NCBI GenBank assembly: GCA_038363925.1 | Contig: JAQQWL010000002.1 | Coordinates: 1,798,001-1,862,000 of the forward strand | Direction of reading: 5' to 3' | DNA length: 64,000 bases | Source of the DNA: Apiospora phragmitis | Taxonomy: Eukaryota; Ascomycota; Sordariomycetes; Amphisphaeriales; Apiosporaceae | In this document: positions 36,535 through 48,204 of the stretch, piece by piece | Layout of the letters: every line of letters starts with the position of its first letter | Numbering within the stretch: position 1 is the stretch's first letter | Position numbers and translations under genes: made by a program | The notes under the pieces: generated by a model | What the model was told of the DNA's origin: nothing | Seen by the model: the letters and a program-made list of their open reading frames with translations, nothing else | The model's database searches: none

Positions 36535-37400
36535 ATGCCTGGCAAGGGTAAAGGAAAGACCGTGAGGGCAAGCAAGTGGCCACCGTTCCTCGTCCCAATT
36601 GGGACGAGACAGCTGAACGGGCGCTGCTCGACATTATATGCCGGCTAGGGGGGTTCAACATACGTGATTGGGGAGTTATCCACGACGAATTTCACGAACA
36701 GGGTTTTGCCAACACCAAAAGCGCTTGCCAGTGAGTAATAGCAATTCAAGCTTATTTGGAGCTTGCCTTCTCCCCTCCCTCCAAGGGACTCTCACACGAA
36801 TGACGAAGGCCTTGCTGTACAAGTATATGAGGTAGCCACACAGCACCTGATACTGACGAACACGTTTTTACTTGCAGGAGTCACTGGGGTCGAACCCTCC
36901 GGCCTCAGTTCCATGCCCTCGTGAGAACCTTAGCTCTTCAAGTCTATGATTTCCCACAGCCGTTGATTCCCCACCATGAGCCTGAGCATACGCCTAGTAA
37001 CTATCCTGAACCGGAGGATATCCCTCATACCGAGAGCTCACGAATCCGCCCCGAAAGCACCCGTCTTGCTGCATCAGCCGCCGATAGTGGTAGTCGCCAT
37101 GGCAGACATGCTTCTTCATCGTCTGCCCCTTTTGCCCCTCCTAGCGTTCCTCATCAACCTCAACTACCCTCTGTCCAGGAAGAAGAAGCTGCAAGTACCC
37201 CCATGTATCTCTACAACAAATTTGGTCAATACATGGGCAAGATCGAGGCCAAGAACGGTTTCCGTAACATCGAGATCAGGGACACTATGTACATCAGTCT
37301 GCCGATGACCCATCCTCTTGCCCCTTCCTCTTGGCCGGCAGAGATGAACAACATGCTCCAGTACCGCCGGCAGCCCGACGACTCCTTCATCGACCCCTAA
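36535..37400 (+). CDS. Myb/SANT-like domain protein, family member 1 (one frame break)
   Basis: Exon 1 (36535-36730) begins MPGKGKGKTVRASKW and, after a one-base frame break near 36579-36584, encodes a SANT-like helix set: PNWDETAERALLDIICRL, then RDWGVIHDEFHEQGF and SACQ. A 147-nt intron (36731-36877, GTGAGT...TTGCAG) interrupts the Q codon in phase 2. Exon 2 gives SHWGRTLRPQFHALVRTL, a serine/proline-rich linker, and a C-terminal block with YLYNKFGQYMGKIEAKNGF. Proteins of this type are presumed nuclear DNA-binding or chromatin factors; the target is unknown. It is one of six such genes within 11.3 kb. Confidence 0.7.
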
Positions 37401-38809
37401 CTTCACACGACCGACCTTGGCCATGCCATGCCCTTCGGACGGGACCAGAGCCCATTGTTTCGTGAGGTACATGAATTGGATATTGACCCATTCATCAATG
37501 ACGGGACTTTTGACACAGCCAACAACGAGAACCGGTCGGAGTAGGTTATTTGACCCAAACGATACATCGAGCCACCTTGATGTCGCTATGCATGAGCTGC
37601 CCACCTTCGACTGCATTTTATTAGCCTTTGACAAATGCATACTATGGGGTCAGGATATATCAACCCTAGGATGCGCTGGGAGTTTGGACAATCCCTTGAA
37701 TATGAATCTCTATCTTCAGGATGACCAGATATCTTGAGAATCTAAATTATGCCATGGATATTTCTTTATCACTTACTTGGGCTGAGGTCTTTGGGCTTAG
37801 TATCACGATCGGAGGATATGAGTTATGAGTTATGAGATGCTTGCAGTACATGAGATATCAATCGTAACCGATACATTAGCCAAAGACGTTACCTAATCGC
37901 ACCCGACGCATCCTTATCTATGTGAAAACACGTTCATGGGAATATCTAGACATGCATAGCCAATAAGTTTTAGCAAGAGTTTCCTGGTCCCTTGATAAGT
38001 CTCACATGTGACCAATGTGCCAAAGATCACAATCTCGCCATTCTTACGGATCGACTATACCGACTGAGTTTCTCAGCAAGTGGAATATTAACCCTCTTTC
38101 CATTTCCATATTCTCTGACCAAGGGAGAAATTCAAGTTAAGTCGCATAGCCACATCTTCCACCACGGGAACTTACACCATATTCCTGTAGACCAACAAAC
38201 ATTTCTTACGGTACAGTGCGTGCAATGAATCACGATAGGAAAAGACTGTAGTGAATCTATGTAACGTAGCTTTCAGATTAACTACGATGATGTGTACCAC
38301 TATGATCCAGATGTACCTAGATCGCTATGATGCGTGTGATGGTGATGACAGGAAGGGATGTGGGGGTTTGGGGGGTGTGGCAAGGGTGGCAGATGATCCC
38401 AGATACGAATTAGGGGATTAACCGCCGCCGGCCACACGTTGTGTTGTGTACAATAGGAAAGAAATTTGCTGATATGTAGAGACCATGAATCTGAAAGGAT
38501 CCATGCGAGGTCCCGAAAAACACACACGAATGTTGTGTGTATGGGTGAAGGTGAAAGTGAAAGTGAAGAGTCGGTGTGCAGCAAGGCCCATGCCCAAACT
38601 ATGTCCATCCATATATCCCCATCCCTCTCATCCATGTTCCACCGCAGAGGAAAGAAACAAACCAAGATTCCCTTCCCACGTTCGTCACATACGAGGCTCA
38701 AAATTGCAGTAGTCCTTTTGGTGGGAGCTAACAAAAGCAATGAAACCTCTATGAGTCCGGGCAGTACAGTCTGATGTGATGTCGATGTAGATTGTGGGGG
38801 AGCTGAAGC
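37401..38809. other. Intergenic between convergent genes
   Basis: About 1.4 kb between convergent stops. Frames such as 37417-37737 (plus) and 38300-38740 (minus) lack domains or good starts and are probably chance. A CAC/CCA-rich run lies near 38335-38395. Confidence 0.45.
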
Positions 38810-39231
38810 TTAGACAATCCACCATGGATTACCCTCGCCATTGTCGCCATTGTCGCCATCGTCCTGAGCCTGCTGCGACAGTCCATCCGAGTACTGGGGG
38901 GAGGGGCCTCAGTGGCAGCACGGTCGTTGTTGTCCAAGGGCGTGTAGGAAGGGGGTGCCTCGTTGGCACTACCACGGGCCTCGACGTTGTGGCGGACCGG
39001 CTCGCGGGGCTCGTAAACACCGGCTGGGTAGCGGCCGAACTCCATGCCGGAGTAGTACGGAGCGGGAGCAATGCTGCCACCACTAACGCCGGCGGCCTGC
39101 TTGAAAAGGTTCCAGTCGGGAGGAGGAGCCATGCTCTGGCCACGATAGCCATTGAACGGGTGGTCAGGAAGGGGGAGCCTCGGTGTGGGCGCGGACGTTC
39201 TCCTGGGGAACCCAGTCGGGGGAGGGGCCAT
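38810..39231 (-). CDS. Small proline-rich protein with a PPxY-type motif, one frame break
   Basis: From the ATG at 39231 the product starts MAPPPTGFPRRTSAP and continues with DWNLFKQAAGVSGGS and APYYSGMEFGRYPAGVYEP. After the six-base G run at 38896-38901 (C on the coding strand) a one-base shift gives a frame with PQYSDGLSQQAQ, a DGDNGDNGEGN stretch and a stop at 38810. A PPPQY-like WW-binding motif then spans the break. About 141 residues. No signal peptide or membrane span. I do not recognise the family. It starts 103 bp after the stop of the SANT gene at 39335, so it could also be a mis-modelled last exon of that gene. Confidence 0.45.
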
Positions 39232-39334
39232 CTCGCTAGAGAAGGGGAAAAAGAAATATGTTAGATATATATCCACTTCATCGTGATTGAAATGTGAGGA
39301 GGCTAGACTTAAGGATAAGAAAGGGTAATACTCG

Positions 39335-40278
39335 CTAAGACTTGTCGTCGTCGGCTGCAACGGTCGCAACGGTCTCAGCACGACCCTCCTTCTTGACCTT
39401 GACGTCATCCTTCTTCTGGACCTTAGCATTGGCGGCAGCACCATCGCGCTTCTTGGGGGTGCGGCTGGTCTTGGCCTTCTTAGCAGGAGGAGGAGGCGGG
39501 GCAGCGTCGTACTCAGCGTCGTCGCCGCCAGCATCAGCACCTGCATCGGAGGGCGAGTCATCGCACAAGTCGTCGTCATTTGCGTCGGTGCCAACCTGCT
39601 TACGCTTGTTTCGGCCGGTGGTGCCGCCGGTCTGCTTCGACTGCTGCGACTGCCGATGGCGGTGGCACGGCCGCCGCGACGACCACCACCGCCTCGGGTG
39701 AACAAGTTCTGAGCGGCGGCCGTGCCGGGGCGGGGGACGGCGGGTCCAGGACCCAAACCAATGGGGAGGCCAAGACCGGGGCCGGCGTTGGCGAGGCGGG
39801 CCTCCTGCTGCTCGCGCTCGAACTGGGCGTGGCTGGCATTGACGCGCTCCATGGCTTTGCCGACGGAGTTGTCCTCCTTCTTGCGTAGCTTCATGAGATG
39901 CTGTCTGTAAGAGACGAGGATGGTCAGCAAGTATAGCATATATGAAAACCTTATTTTGACGTAGAGATAAGAAAAGAAAAACCCAAGCTATGAGTTCCAA
40001 TAAGGGACAGTGCCATAGCTGAGTAAGTGAGAGGACATCAACTTGAGAGAGGTGACATGAGCTGCTGCACTGCAGTTTATGTGGGATGAGGTAAGTAAGT
40101 AGGTTTGCATTTACTGGGCAGCATTGGCATTGAAGGGATAACCCTTCTTGGTGGTTTCCTCAATGATGAGGGTCCACTCGATGGGGGTGGGCGTGGCATG
40201 CTTGACAATGGCTAAGAGTAGGTCCTGGCGGGCCTGCTCAGTCCAGACGAAACGAGGAACCTTGCCTTGGCCAACCAT
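39335..40278 (-). CDS. Myb/SANT-like domain protein, family member 2 (one frame break)
   Basis: Exon 1 (40115-40278) encodes MVGQGKVPRFVWTEQARQ and on to IEWTLIIEETTKKGYPF, a single SANT-like domain. A 210-nt intron (39905-40114) splits a Q codon in phase 2. Exon 2 begins QHLMKLRKKEDNSVGKAMER (basic, helical), then a glycine-rich stretch (GLGLPIGLGPGPAV, TRGGGGRRGGRA), acidic and alanine-rich regions and a lysine-rich tail with PAKKAKTSRTPKKR and VKVKKEGRAE, ending at 39335. The frame changes near 39652-39657, where one base seems missing. The RGG-like and lysine-rich parts suggest nucleic-acid or chromatin binding in the nucleus. Confidence 0.75.
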
Positions 40279-40610
40279 GGTGAAGGTAGTGGGTGGTCAG
40301 GTGAAAGAGATTGTGTTTGGTAGAGTAGAATAGGAAGAAAGAAAGAGGCAGAAGGGGCGCGACGAAAATAGGACAATCGCGAAAGGAAAGACGCTTGCGC
40401 CGGTCGCAAAGAAGATGTTGCTGGGTTGGGTACGAGTGAGTGGAAGGTCGAGGAAGTGAAGAATGAACCAAGAAACAAGAAGCTCGATTGTCAAGAAGAA
40501 GAAAAAAAGAAAAAAGAGAATCGAGGGTTGCTTCTCGAACGAGATGGTGGGACGTGCGATGTGGAAGCTTGCAGGAAGAAGTGCACTGGTAGGACCGTGA
40601 CGCGTTCAGC

Positions 40611-40618
40611 TTTTTATA
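40611..40618 (-). promoter_or_regulatory. TATA box candidate for the SANT gene at 40278
   Basis: The minus strand reads CAGCTATAAAAAGCTG, about 330 bp upstream of the ATG at 40278. The distance is long for a TATA box, so an intron-free 5' leader of about 300 nt is implied. Confidence 0.35.
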
Positions 40619-40835
40619 GCTGTTTCCTTGGTATAGGAACCAAAACGCGGGGCAAGTGCAGGTGCATAGGATGAGTACATTGAATAGACCTGGCTGGGGA
40701 CATTCAAAAACTGCAATGTCAGAAACAGGAAAGAGTGCCGTCGTCATCAAACATCCGTGAAGGCGCGGATGCTGAGAAGAAGGGCACGGCTGTTGCCGGA
40801 CAATGGAAGAAAAAGGCTCATGATAGCAGACCAAC

Positions 40836-41011
40836 CTCATAGCGCCGGGCGTGTACATGTGGCCCATCTCCATCGTGACGCGATGGATATCCTCATACTG
40901 GGACTTGGTAGGGTCGAAGTAGGCGAGGACAACACAGAGTATATCCTCGTGCATGTCGGCGTCCCAAGGGACATAGGCGTTCCGCTTGGTCTTGGGGGCA
41001 TAGCTAGACAT
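40836..41011 (-). CDS. Myb/SANT-like domain exon, family member 3 (possibly truncated gene)
   Basis: The exon encodes MSSYAPKTKRNAYVPWDADM followed by HEDILCVVLAYFD, YEDIHRVTMEMGHMYTPGAM. It aligns with the other SANT exons and ends at a GTTGGT donor in phase 2 after 176 nt, the same junction as its relatives. No long second exon is evident. One option splices to CCAGGTCTATTC near 40690 and ends after about 30 residues; others stop at once. Either the C-terminal exon has been lost or it is short. Presumed nuclear; function unknown. Confidence 0.55.
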
Positions 41012-41522
41012 AGTGGCGGCTTCGGACGGAAGTGATTCAGATGGGAAGGGTTTGGACGAGGGATAGGATAGTAGAGTTAACGTGAGTTCCTGAAGGAATG
41101 GACGAAGTGTATCAGACGGGACGCAGCGTGGCTGGTGACGAGTGACAGAGAAGTTGCTGAAAGAATAGGCGAAAGATACCGGACGGAATCCTGTAATAAC
41201 ACCGGACGGAAGGGAGGATGGCTGGTGTGCTCTGTATGAAAGTCTGCGGAGGGAGCAGTACATATTTGAACTTACTTGAGTGAATGTATCAGTTGAGAGA
41301 CCCTGTTATCGCCCAAGGGGCGATAACGAGTTGAACTTACCTGGGACTCTGTAATCGCCGGCAACGATTCAACCGCCAGGGCTCAACACCAGAGGTTTTT
41401 GGAAACAATCATCCTTGGCCACGGCCAGAAGGATGTCGGCATCGCAGGTGAACAGCAGCAGCAGCACAGTCATGTCGAGAAGTTGTATGCAGACAAGGAA
41501 ATAGGAAGAAATCATAACATAC

Positions 41523-41674
41523 CTGATAGCCTCCCAAGTGGTGTCATGTCCGGCTTCTCTCATGTTGTCCTCGATCGAGGTCTTCTGGGCGCCGGTGGCA
41601 GTCTTCAGCAGAGTCTTGCCAAAGGCGTTGAGTAGCGCCTCATTCTTATCCGGAGTCCAGCGGCTGGGAGCCAT
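41523..41674 (-). CDS. Myb/SANT-like domain exon, family member 4 (possibly truncated gene)
   Basis: The exon of 152 nt encodes MAPSRWTPDKNEALLNAFGK, TATGAQKTSIEDNMREAGH and DTTWEAI, then a GTATGT donor in phase 2. Length and phase equal those of the first exon of the gene at 44181. Downstream acceptors (for example before GATGATTGTTTCC near 41410) lead to stops within ten codons, so no basic C-terminal region can be shown. An alternative is that this exon splices to the one at 40836-41011 to give a protein with two SANT domains; phases allow it (acceptor GTCTAG before 41006). Confidence 0.5.
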
Positions 41675-43143
41675 GGTTGCGTGTACGGTGCGGGTGGTGA
41701 CTTTGCGTGAAGTTCTGTGAGCGATGGGCAGAGTTGGGACGAGAGAAGCGTGTTGCTGTTGGCAATGACGATTGTTGATGGTGAGTTGGAGGAAATAAAA
41801 AAGTCGCAGGGGAGAAGAATGTAGCTTGGTTGCTATTTCATGGAGCCGTCCGATAAAATGGAAGTGAGCGCACCTATTAAATGGTGGACCAAAAGTCAAC
41901 ACGGATGAATACAAGGGTTTCGATGTCTTCAAAGGGGTCGTCGGAAAGGGTTGAAAAATGTCGACGTATAAACGCGGAAGAGCTCGGCGAGGTGAGAGAA
42001 TGTGTTGCTGATAATGATGAAAATGGATTTGTTGAACACCGGTTGAAAGAAATGGGTTCTATGAAAAGGAAGAAAGTTCCTGTTCAGTGTCGGCTACGTG
42101 AAGCTGTTGTAATCAACCATTTTATGGATCTAATATCACGTGAGTATCTGGAGAAGAAGACGATTGTCTTGGGCTACTCAAGGAAAGCTGGGCGGCGTAG
42201 GTAGTAAGTACATCGGGATGATAGCGTAGGGCGTGCAAAGGGGCGAGCTATCAACATTGAAGCTAGGCAAGGCCCATCAGAGTATATGGGGGATATCAGG
42301 GAAACCAGATAGGTTGCGGTCATCTAATAGTCGTCAAGACTATCGGGTTTTGGCTGAGATATATCTGGGAACAGCTTGCGTATTGGGCCACGGTTGATCC
42401 TACATGATATTCTCTGAATGTTGACGAGTACCTATTATACAGCGAAGTATCATCAACTTCTCAGTTGTACACAAGCTGAGACCGCAAGAAATAAGTACCT
42501 GGAAGAAACGAAACTCCTTTCGTGGCAATCAAGCTATTCAGTAATCATGAGACAAGATACACATTGCTGATCAGACAGTGTTAGTGGTGGCTACACCATT
42601 TCATACTTCTAGGCCCTAATTATTTGGTGGTGTATCACTTAAGTATATCTCTAAATTTGAAGAATATAGCCTCATGATGTTGACGAGACCTAAGTGAAAC
42701 TCGGCAGTATTGAGGAAAACGGATCTTGAATGGTGAGATTCGATAATACATTCATGGAAAATCCAACGCAATGTTATTTCGGCATGTCTTCTTGGCCGTT
42801 CCGGTACCCCTTAACTCCTAACGTTCCCAGTTCATTGGAAGAAGGGAATCGCTGCGCTTATTGAAGTCCGCTCACGTCGTGGTTATCTCAGCTCTCAAGG
42901 CTGAAATGAGTCCATCAATACATTCGCATGGTTGATGATGAAATCCCGGCAAGCGGGACGAGCACCCATCTTTCGCATGGTGTATTGTTGCAGGATAGGC
43001 TGAGAAATCCTTATATTTGCAGCCCATGTCAACTGCGACGGACCTGCAGTCATCTGTCGTAGACGCTGTCAGGTCTCATCGAAGTATCTGGAGACCGTCA
43101 GCAACATGACGGGCAGCAAGTGACGGTGTCATTAGCAACTAGC
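41675..43143. other. Intergenic region within the SANT cluster
   Basis: About 1.5 kb. A basic 107-residue frame at 41881-42204 (plus; ATG start, KAGRRR end) has no recognised domain and may be chance. The rest is AT-moderate and empty. Confidence 0.4.
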
Positions 43144-44181
43144 TTACTCTGGCGGGCCATAGGGATCTATTTGGCTTGAGTTCCCATCTTCTGCCAGTGC
43201 TAGAACCGCTGCATCTTCAATCTGGTCTGATGCATCGTTATCGAGCCTCTGTCGCTTTGCCGGGTGATGATCCTCCAAGTCACCATCTCCATCCTCGGCC
43301 ACGAGTGCTATCGAGTTGGGCTCTTGCTCTGGGCTCTGTGCTTGATCAGGCAGGGACTCTGACTTGGCGACATCAATCAAGCTCGCCACAGGGTTTGGTG
43401 CTGGGCTTGGTAGCGGCGCCGGCAATCCAGCGGGTGTTGTCGGGGCAGGAACGGATTGCGCCTCAGGTGATGGTACTACTTGAGCGGTCGCAGTCATATG
43501 TAATGGCCCATCTTGAAGAGGTAGTTCATCGTGTGGCAGCCCGTCTTGTGGAAAAGGACCATCTGGAACCGGACCCGTTCCCTCGGGCGGGGCAGCAACA
43601 GACTTCGTTGGCCGACCGCGACCAGGTCCTGGGCGGCGCGTGATGGGGTTCGCCGTTGGGTCCACCTTCCGTTGGCTCTCGGGAGTACCATTGGTTTCCA
43701 GTTTATGTTGCGCCCGACGAAGACCCTGGAAGTGCTGCCTATTGGCCTGTCAGATCTCAGAACAAAGCCACATTGAGAAATGCCTCACTGGCAGCGTGGG
43801 TGTTCATAGTGAGTCGAAAGGAAATACATGACTTGTGTCCAACGGCGCCAATTGATTGCGACGGAAGTTATTTGACATATCACAGACATGGGGCAAGGTT
43901 GGAGCTATGGGAGAGAGCCGCCAAGAAACGACTGGCGGGCGGGCAGTTGGGGGGATAAAAGACACAAGTAGCGCTGATATTGAAGTAGATAGGACGAGAC
44001 CAGAGTCAAAGATAGTGATGCTAACATACCGGCACCCTTCATTCGTGAAGCCGTAGCCGATGGTGCGCATGTGGCCGCCAATGGTGGTCCATTCTGCACC
44101 GCTGATGACGCCAATGTTCTTGACGGATAGAATGGTGAAGAAGAGGTCTTTGTCAGCCCGGTCGTTCCAGTTCTTGTTCAT
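43144..44181 (-). CDS. Myb/SANT-like protein with AT-hook-like motif, family member 5 (248 aa)
   Basis: Two exons, no frame break. Exon 1 (44030-44181, 152 nt) encodes MNKNWNDRADKDLFFTILSV through AEWTTIGGHMRTIGYGF and TNEGC. A 291-nt intron (43739-44029, GTATGT...ATAG) splits an R codon in phase 2. Exon 2 (43144-43738) opens QHFQGLRRAQHKLE, then PITRRPGPGRGRPTK, which contains an AT-hook core GRGRP, then long proline/alanine/acidic regions with PAKRQRLD, and stops at 43144. SANT-like helices plus an AT-hook point to a nuclear, AT-rich-DNA-binding protein. It is the best preserved of the family here. Confidence 0.78.
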
Positions 44182-46962
44182 CTTGGAGGCCGTCTCGTCC
44201 TAACTTCTGAGCCGTCCCGACGAGGTTCCAGACTAACAACGGGGAAGAAAGTGGAACTTGAATAGTTCAGGCAATGTAAGGTACCTGGCCGTAATAGCAG
44301 GACTGCAGAGAAGCATGTACCCAGCTAACGGAGGGTACTTCTGCACGTGCAAGACAGGAAAAGAACAGACCAGCAGGAATTGGGTAAGGTAGCATATGAT
44401 ACGAGCTTTCCGACTGGAGAACAATGACTGGAAAGGAACACGGGCAACGACTTTTGGGGAGGACTGGAGCTTAGTTGGAGCTCTCGGAGCGGAGCTTCCA
44501 GCTTGGAGCTTTTGGAGGTGTGCAGGTATGGTGTGTGAGAAGCTTGTGTTGCAGAGGGACATGCACCAGGGTGGTTTTGCTGGGGGGCCAGTTGCTGCAG
44601 TTGGGACACAAAACTCGGGCTGCTGCTGCTGTTACTGTACTGGCCAAAAGGTCCGAGCTCGCCAGCTTGAACGTACTGTACTGGGCTCACGTGATGATGC
44701 TTCATTGATCTCAAGCTCAAGATCACCAGCAGCAGATAGTTCAGGTATGTTGCATCCAACAGATCCAGATCTCTCAATTCCACCAACTTCGAGCAATTGC
44801 CGGACTATTGCTGAAGTCTTCTGCGCCACCAGGAAAAACCAGTTCTATCTGCATACATCCTATCTTGGACCAAACAAAATGCCCTGTTATGCCAGCGGAA
44901 ATGTGAGTGCTCAGAAAGCCACCAAGCCTGCAGCAAACGGTGGAGCGTGGGATGGGATCACTGGGATGAGGGCACTAATCGCACTGATTTACTCCACCCA
45001 ATCACCGGCGATCTCAACCCTCCCTGAGAGCGAGTCCGGTTTTCAGCGCTCAACAGCTTAGACCCCAAGAGGAAAGCGCCAAAGGGTTCGTGAAACGTCA
45101 CGTGTTTTGGTGTATGCGACGTGACACGCCAGGAAGGATTGCTCCACCGGCGACGCGAGTCCCAACCTCGTCATTTCATTTCCTAATTGCTTTTTGTATC
45201 GCACCCCTCCCCTCCAGTGCCGGCTCCAAACCACTATAAGATTTCACCTGCATCTAAACCGCCCGGTTATCCGAGGCAGTGTCTTGTCTCGAATGGAACA
45301 TGGCAAAGGTGTTTGCTTGATTGCATTTGCCGTTCACGCCATCTCCAACTATTGTGCGGGTGATATGTTCAGATCATCTACGTAGCAGCAACCGGCACAT
45401 TCGTTCACCGAACATGGAAGGTTTACGATGGATGCCAGCGCATCCAATCCGTGCCAGTCGTTCGTATTCAGTCATACCTGTTGAGGACTCTTCGTCATCT
45501 TTTCGGTGGCCATCTCTGCAGTCAACCATGTCGTCCTCCAGCTGCAAGTTGACAATCCCAATGTTCGTTCGCCCCAGATGACAGGAACGAGGCAAGCCAT
45601 GGACCGGGGAAGTAAGCCCGTCCAGCCCGTCAACCCGACATTGGATCACTTTCTCTGACCCAGCCCCCCTCATTTCCGTATTGGATGACTCGAGTGACTC
45701 ATTCTATTGTTTCACTGTCACCCCACACAGAACATTCCTCGGTCTAGCCAGGGTCTCAGGGGCTGAGAGATACTGAGATCAAGACAGAGCAAGTGCCTGG
45801 ATCTGCAAGTCCGATCCATCGAAAGATATCTCAATGGTTTCTGGCTAGCTAAAGTGATAGCGGCGTCGCCCGCAGCAGGATCATGCAGCCCAGTGTGCGA
45901 TTGGCAAATCAATCGACGTCGTTCGCCAGCTCGCAGGAGCGGTGGCAAGTACCGGCTCGTCATGGCAAGGGAGGGTAGTGCCAGACAGACTTTCTGGTGG
46001 TATCAATTGCGAGCAGCCCATTTGCCGGCGACCACTGACCATGCTTGGTTCGCCTGCGGATTACCGTCGGGGCAGGGATCAGACCCCTCCATCAGGCGAA
46101 AAAAAGAAGGAAAAACCACTTTACGCGGTGGGTCGCGTCGCACATCCCACCATCCCTTGCTTCGCGTCTTTTTTTCCCACGCCAACCAACAAATGATGCA
46201 ACATTATTGATTACTTTCATGCTTATGGAGTTGCTAGGCAACCTATCCAAGGCAGCCATACTTTTGACTCATCCTATGCTTCAAGGATTGGAGTGCTTAA
46301 TGAGTGGTCATAAAAGGCCATGTGAGCGCCATTCCCCCGTGCCTCCTCCATGTATGCAAGCACTTAAAGGCCCCCTGGTCCCCTGGAATCCATCGTCGCC
46401 TTATCGCGCCCAACACCGGCTCTTGTCAGCAGCCCAGAGCCTTTCCTTTCTAGGGAGCTGCAAGCAAAAGGACCTTTCTCATGCCCCTTCTTATTTTCTT
46501 GGACTTGTATTCTTAGCCCGCTGCCGTTCCTTGTAAGCCACTTATTCTATCTTTCGTTGTCTAGGGACAATAACACTTTCATCTGGCATCGGTATCCCCT
46601 CTGTAAGAATCATTGGGTCCGCCTCACTGGGTATAGTTGGTTACGACGGCCTTAACGTGACCCCCGGAGTTCATCGTCCAAGCCCTCCTGGACTGATTTG
46701 ACTTGAGCCCTGTTACATATATGAACATTGCCCTCCTCACCCATTTTCACACATCAGCTGTTCCAAGGCTCACTTCACCCAATCACTTCTACATCTTGGA
46801 CCTGACACCCACCTTGGCTGCGCACCAGTCACCTCTGCTCATCACTGGCGTTGCGTATCTCGTCCAGTCGAGCCTCTACTCTCCTACCTTGGTGCCACGA
46901 ACACTAAGTTGAGACTCCAACTTCAAGCCACGCAGGCCAGTACTTGATGAGGTCTGGCCATC
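44182..46962. other. Long intergenic region between divergent SANT genes
   Basis: About 2.8 kb. A 221-codon frame at 44396-45061 (plus, ATG start, with a CCCCYC cluster) and a 153-codon frame at 44325-44786 (minus) overlap. Neither has a domain, and I treat both as unproven. The rest holds pyrimidine-rich tracts and short frames. It may be regulatory for the divergent genes at 44181 and 46963. Confidence 0.4.
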
Positions 46963-47779
46963 ATGTCGAACAACGACACTGCTATGACCCGGTTCCTCTT
47001 CGCAATCTTGAAGCAGAAGAACCTGAAGGATGTGAGTACCTCTCTACTCAATACACCCGGGCTCTCTTCGAGACTAATCCCCGCCTTAGATCGACTGGAA
47101 TGCAGTGGCACGAGATCCGATCCTTTCTCAAGAGATAACCAACGGCCATGCCGCACGAATGAGATACTCGCGCTTTCGCCAAGCCATGTTGGGACTTGAG
47201 CCCAAACCGAGAAACAAGGTGGCGGCAGAGAAGGACAAGCATCGCGTTACAAAGTCTAAGAAGGCACCCAAGGCAAAGAGAGAGGACACCATCAAATCCG
47301 AGTCAGCGGGTACGCCATCAAATGCCACAAGATTATCAGAGCCGCCTACGCCCAAGATCAAGCAGGAGATGGCACAGAGCCCGTACGACAGCCGCCTAAC
47401 CCCGGGCCCAGTCTCTGCGGCCTCGAGCCCAGCTTTGCCACATGTCATTCAGCCGCGGCTTCTCACGCCATGCAGTGATACTGATGGATTCCCTACAACT
47501 CAAGGATTGACTTCTAGTCCAGCAAACGAGATGTTCAGCACGCAACCCCCTTTTGACTTCGCCGCACCTCACTACGGCCATGATCCCACCGCATGGCCTC
47601 CAGGTCCCATGTTCCCTTCGTTTCACACCACATTCGAGTTCGATCCTATCAACATGGCTTGCGGATACCCACATATGCATCCTCATGCCGAGGTGCCCCA
47701 TCATTCACACGGGCTGGCTGAGAATGAGGAAGGCGGTGTTGGCGTGAAGCACGAGACCTGGGAGGATCACTGTGTTTGA
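46963..47779 (+). CDS. Myb-like DNA-binding protein, related SANT gene (252 aa)
   Basis: Exon 1 (46963-47031) gives MSNNDTAMTRFLFAILKQKN and LKD. A 58-nt intron (47032-47089, GTGAGT...CTTAG) follows in phase 0. Exon 2 gives IDWNAVARDPILSQEI, NGHAARMRYSRFRQAM, completing a Myb/SANT-type three-helix domain. A strongly basic stretch follows (KHRVTKSKKAPKAKRED), then a proline/serine-rich region with LSEPPTPKIKQEM and a histidine-rich C-terminus (PHMHPHAEVPHHSHG). This is a common fungal Myb-like type with an intron between helices 1 and 2, so it differs in build from the other five members. Presumed transcription or chromatin factor; no frame break. Confidence 0.75.
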
Positions 47780-48204
47780 GGTTTGTCGGCTGTCCTGAAA
47801 ACTGGATAGGTCACGTTTCTTGTCGAATGGGGATTATGGTATGTTGACGCCTCGGCTGGCGGGTCAACAATATGGGCCTTTGGGTACTGTTTTAATGAGT
47901 TTACGTCTCCCCTACATCACTAAGCATTGTGTCGGAGTTACAACAGGAGTTTGGTCCCCTCAAAGGAGGGCTAGTGAGCGGTTCGATCTTCAGGTACAAA
48001 CCACTCATCATCGCCTGTATGAATAGGAATGAATTTGATTGCAGTCCCAAAATGGCTTTGCATATTTATTACTTTTATTGAATCTGGCGTTTGTGACACA
48101 CTTTTCGAGACTGGCACTATGATAATTCTACTTGTAGGCTATTGCTCTTGTTTGTGTCACTTGGACTCTTGAATGGACACAAAAGAGGCAGTGTATGAAG
48201 GTGG
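47780..48204. other. Intergenic between convergent genes
   Basis: About 425 bp between the Myb-like gene and the methyltransferase gene. Nothing recognisable beyond likely 3' untranslated sequence. Confidence 0.5.

Noticed and set aside
37417..37737. Plus-strand frame after the first SANT gene
   Set aside because: Begins at a non-ATG codon, has no domain and lies in the likely 3' untranslated region.
44396..45061. A 221-codon plus-strand frame with a cysteine cluster
   Set aside because: No domain or homology signal; the cysteines come from a GCTGCTGCT-type tract. Kept only as a note in the intergenic entry.
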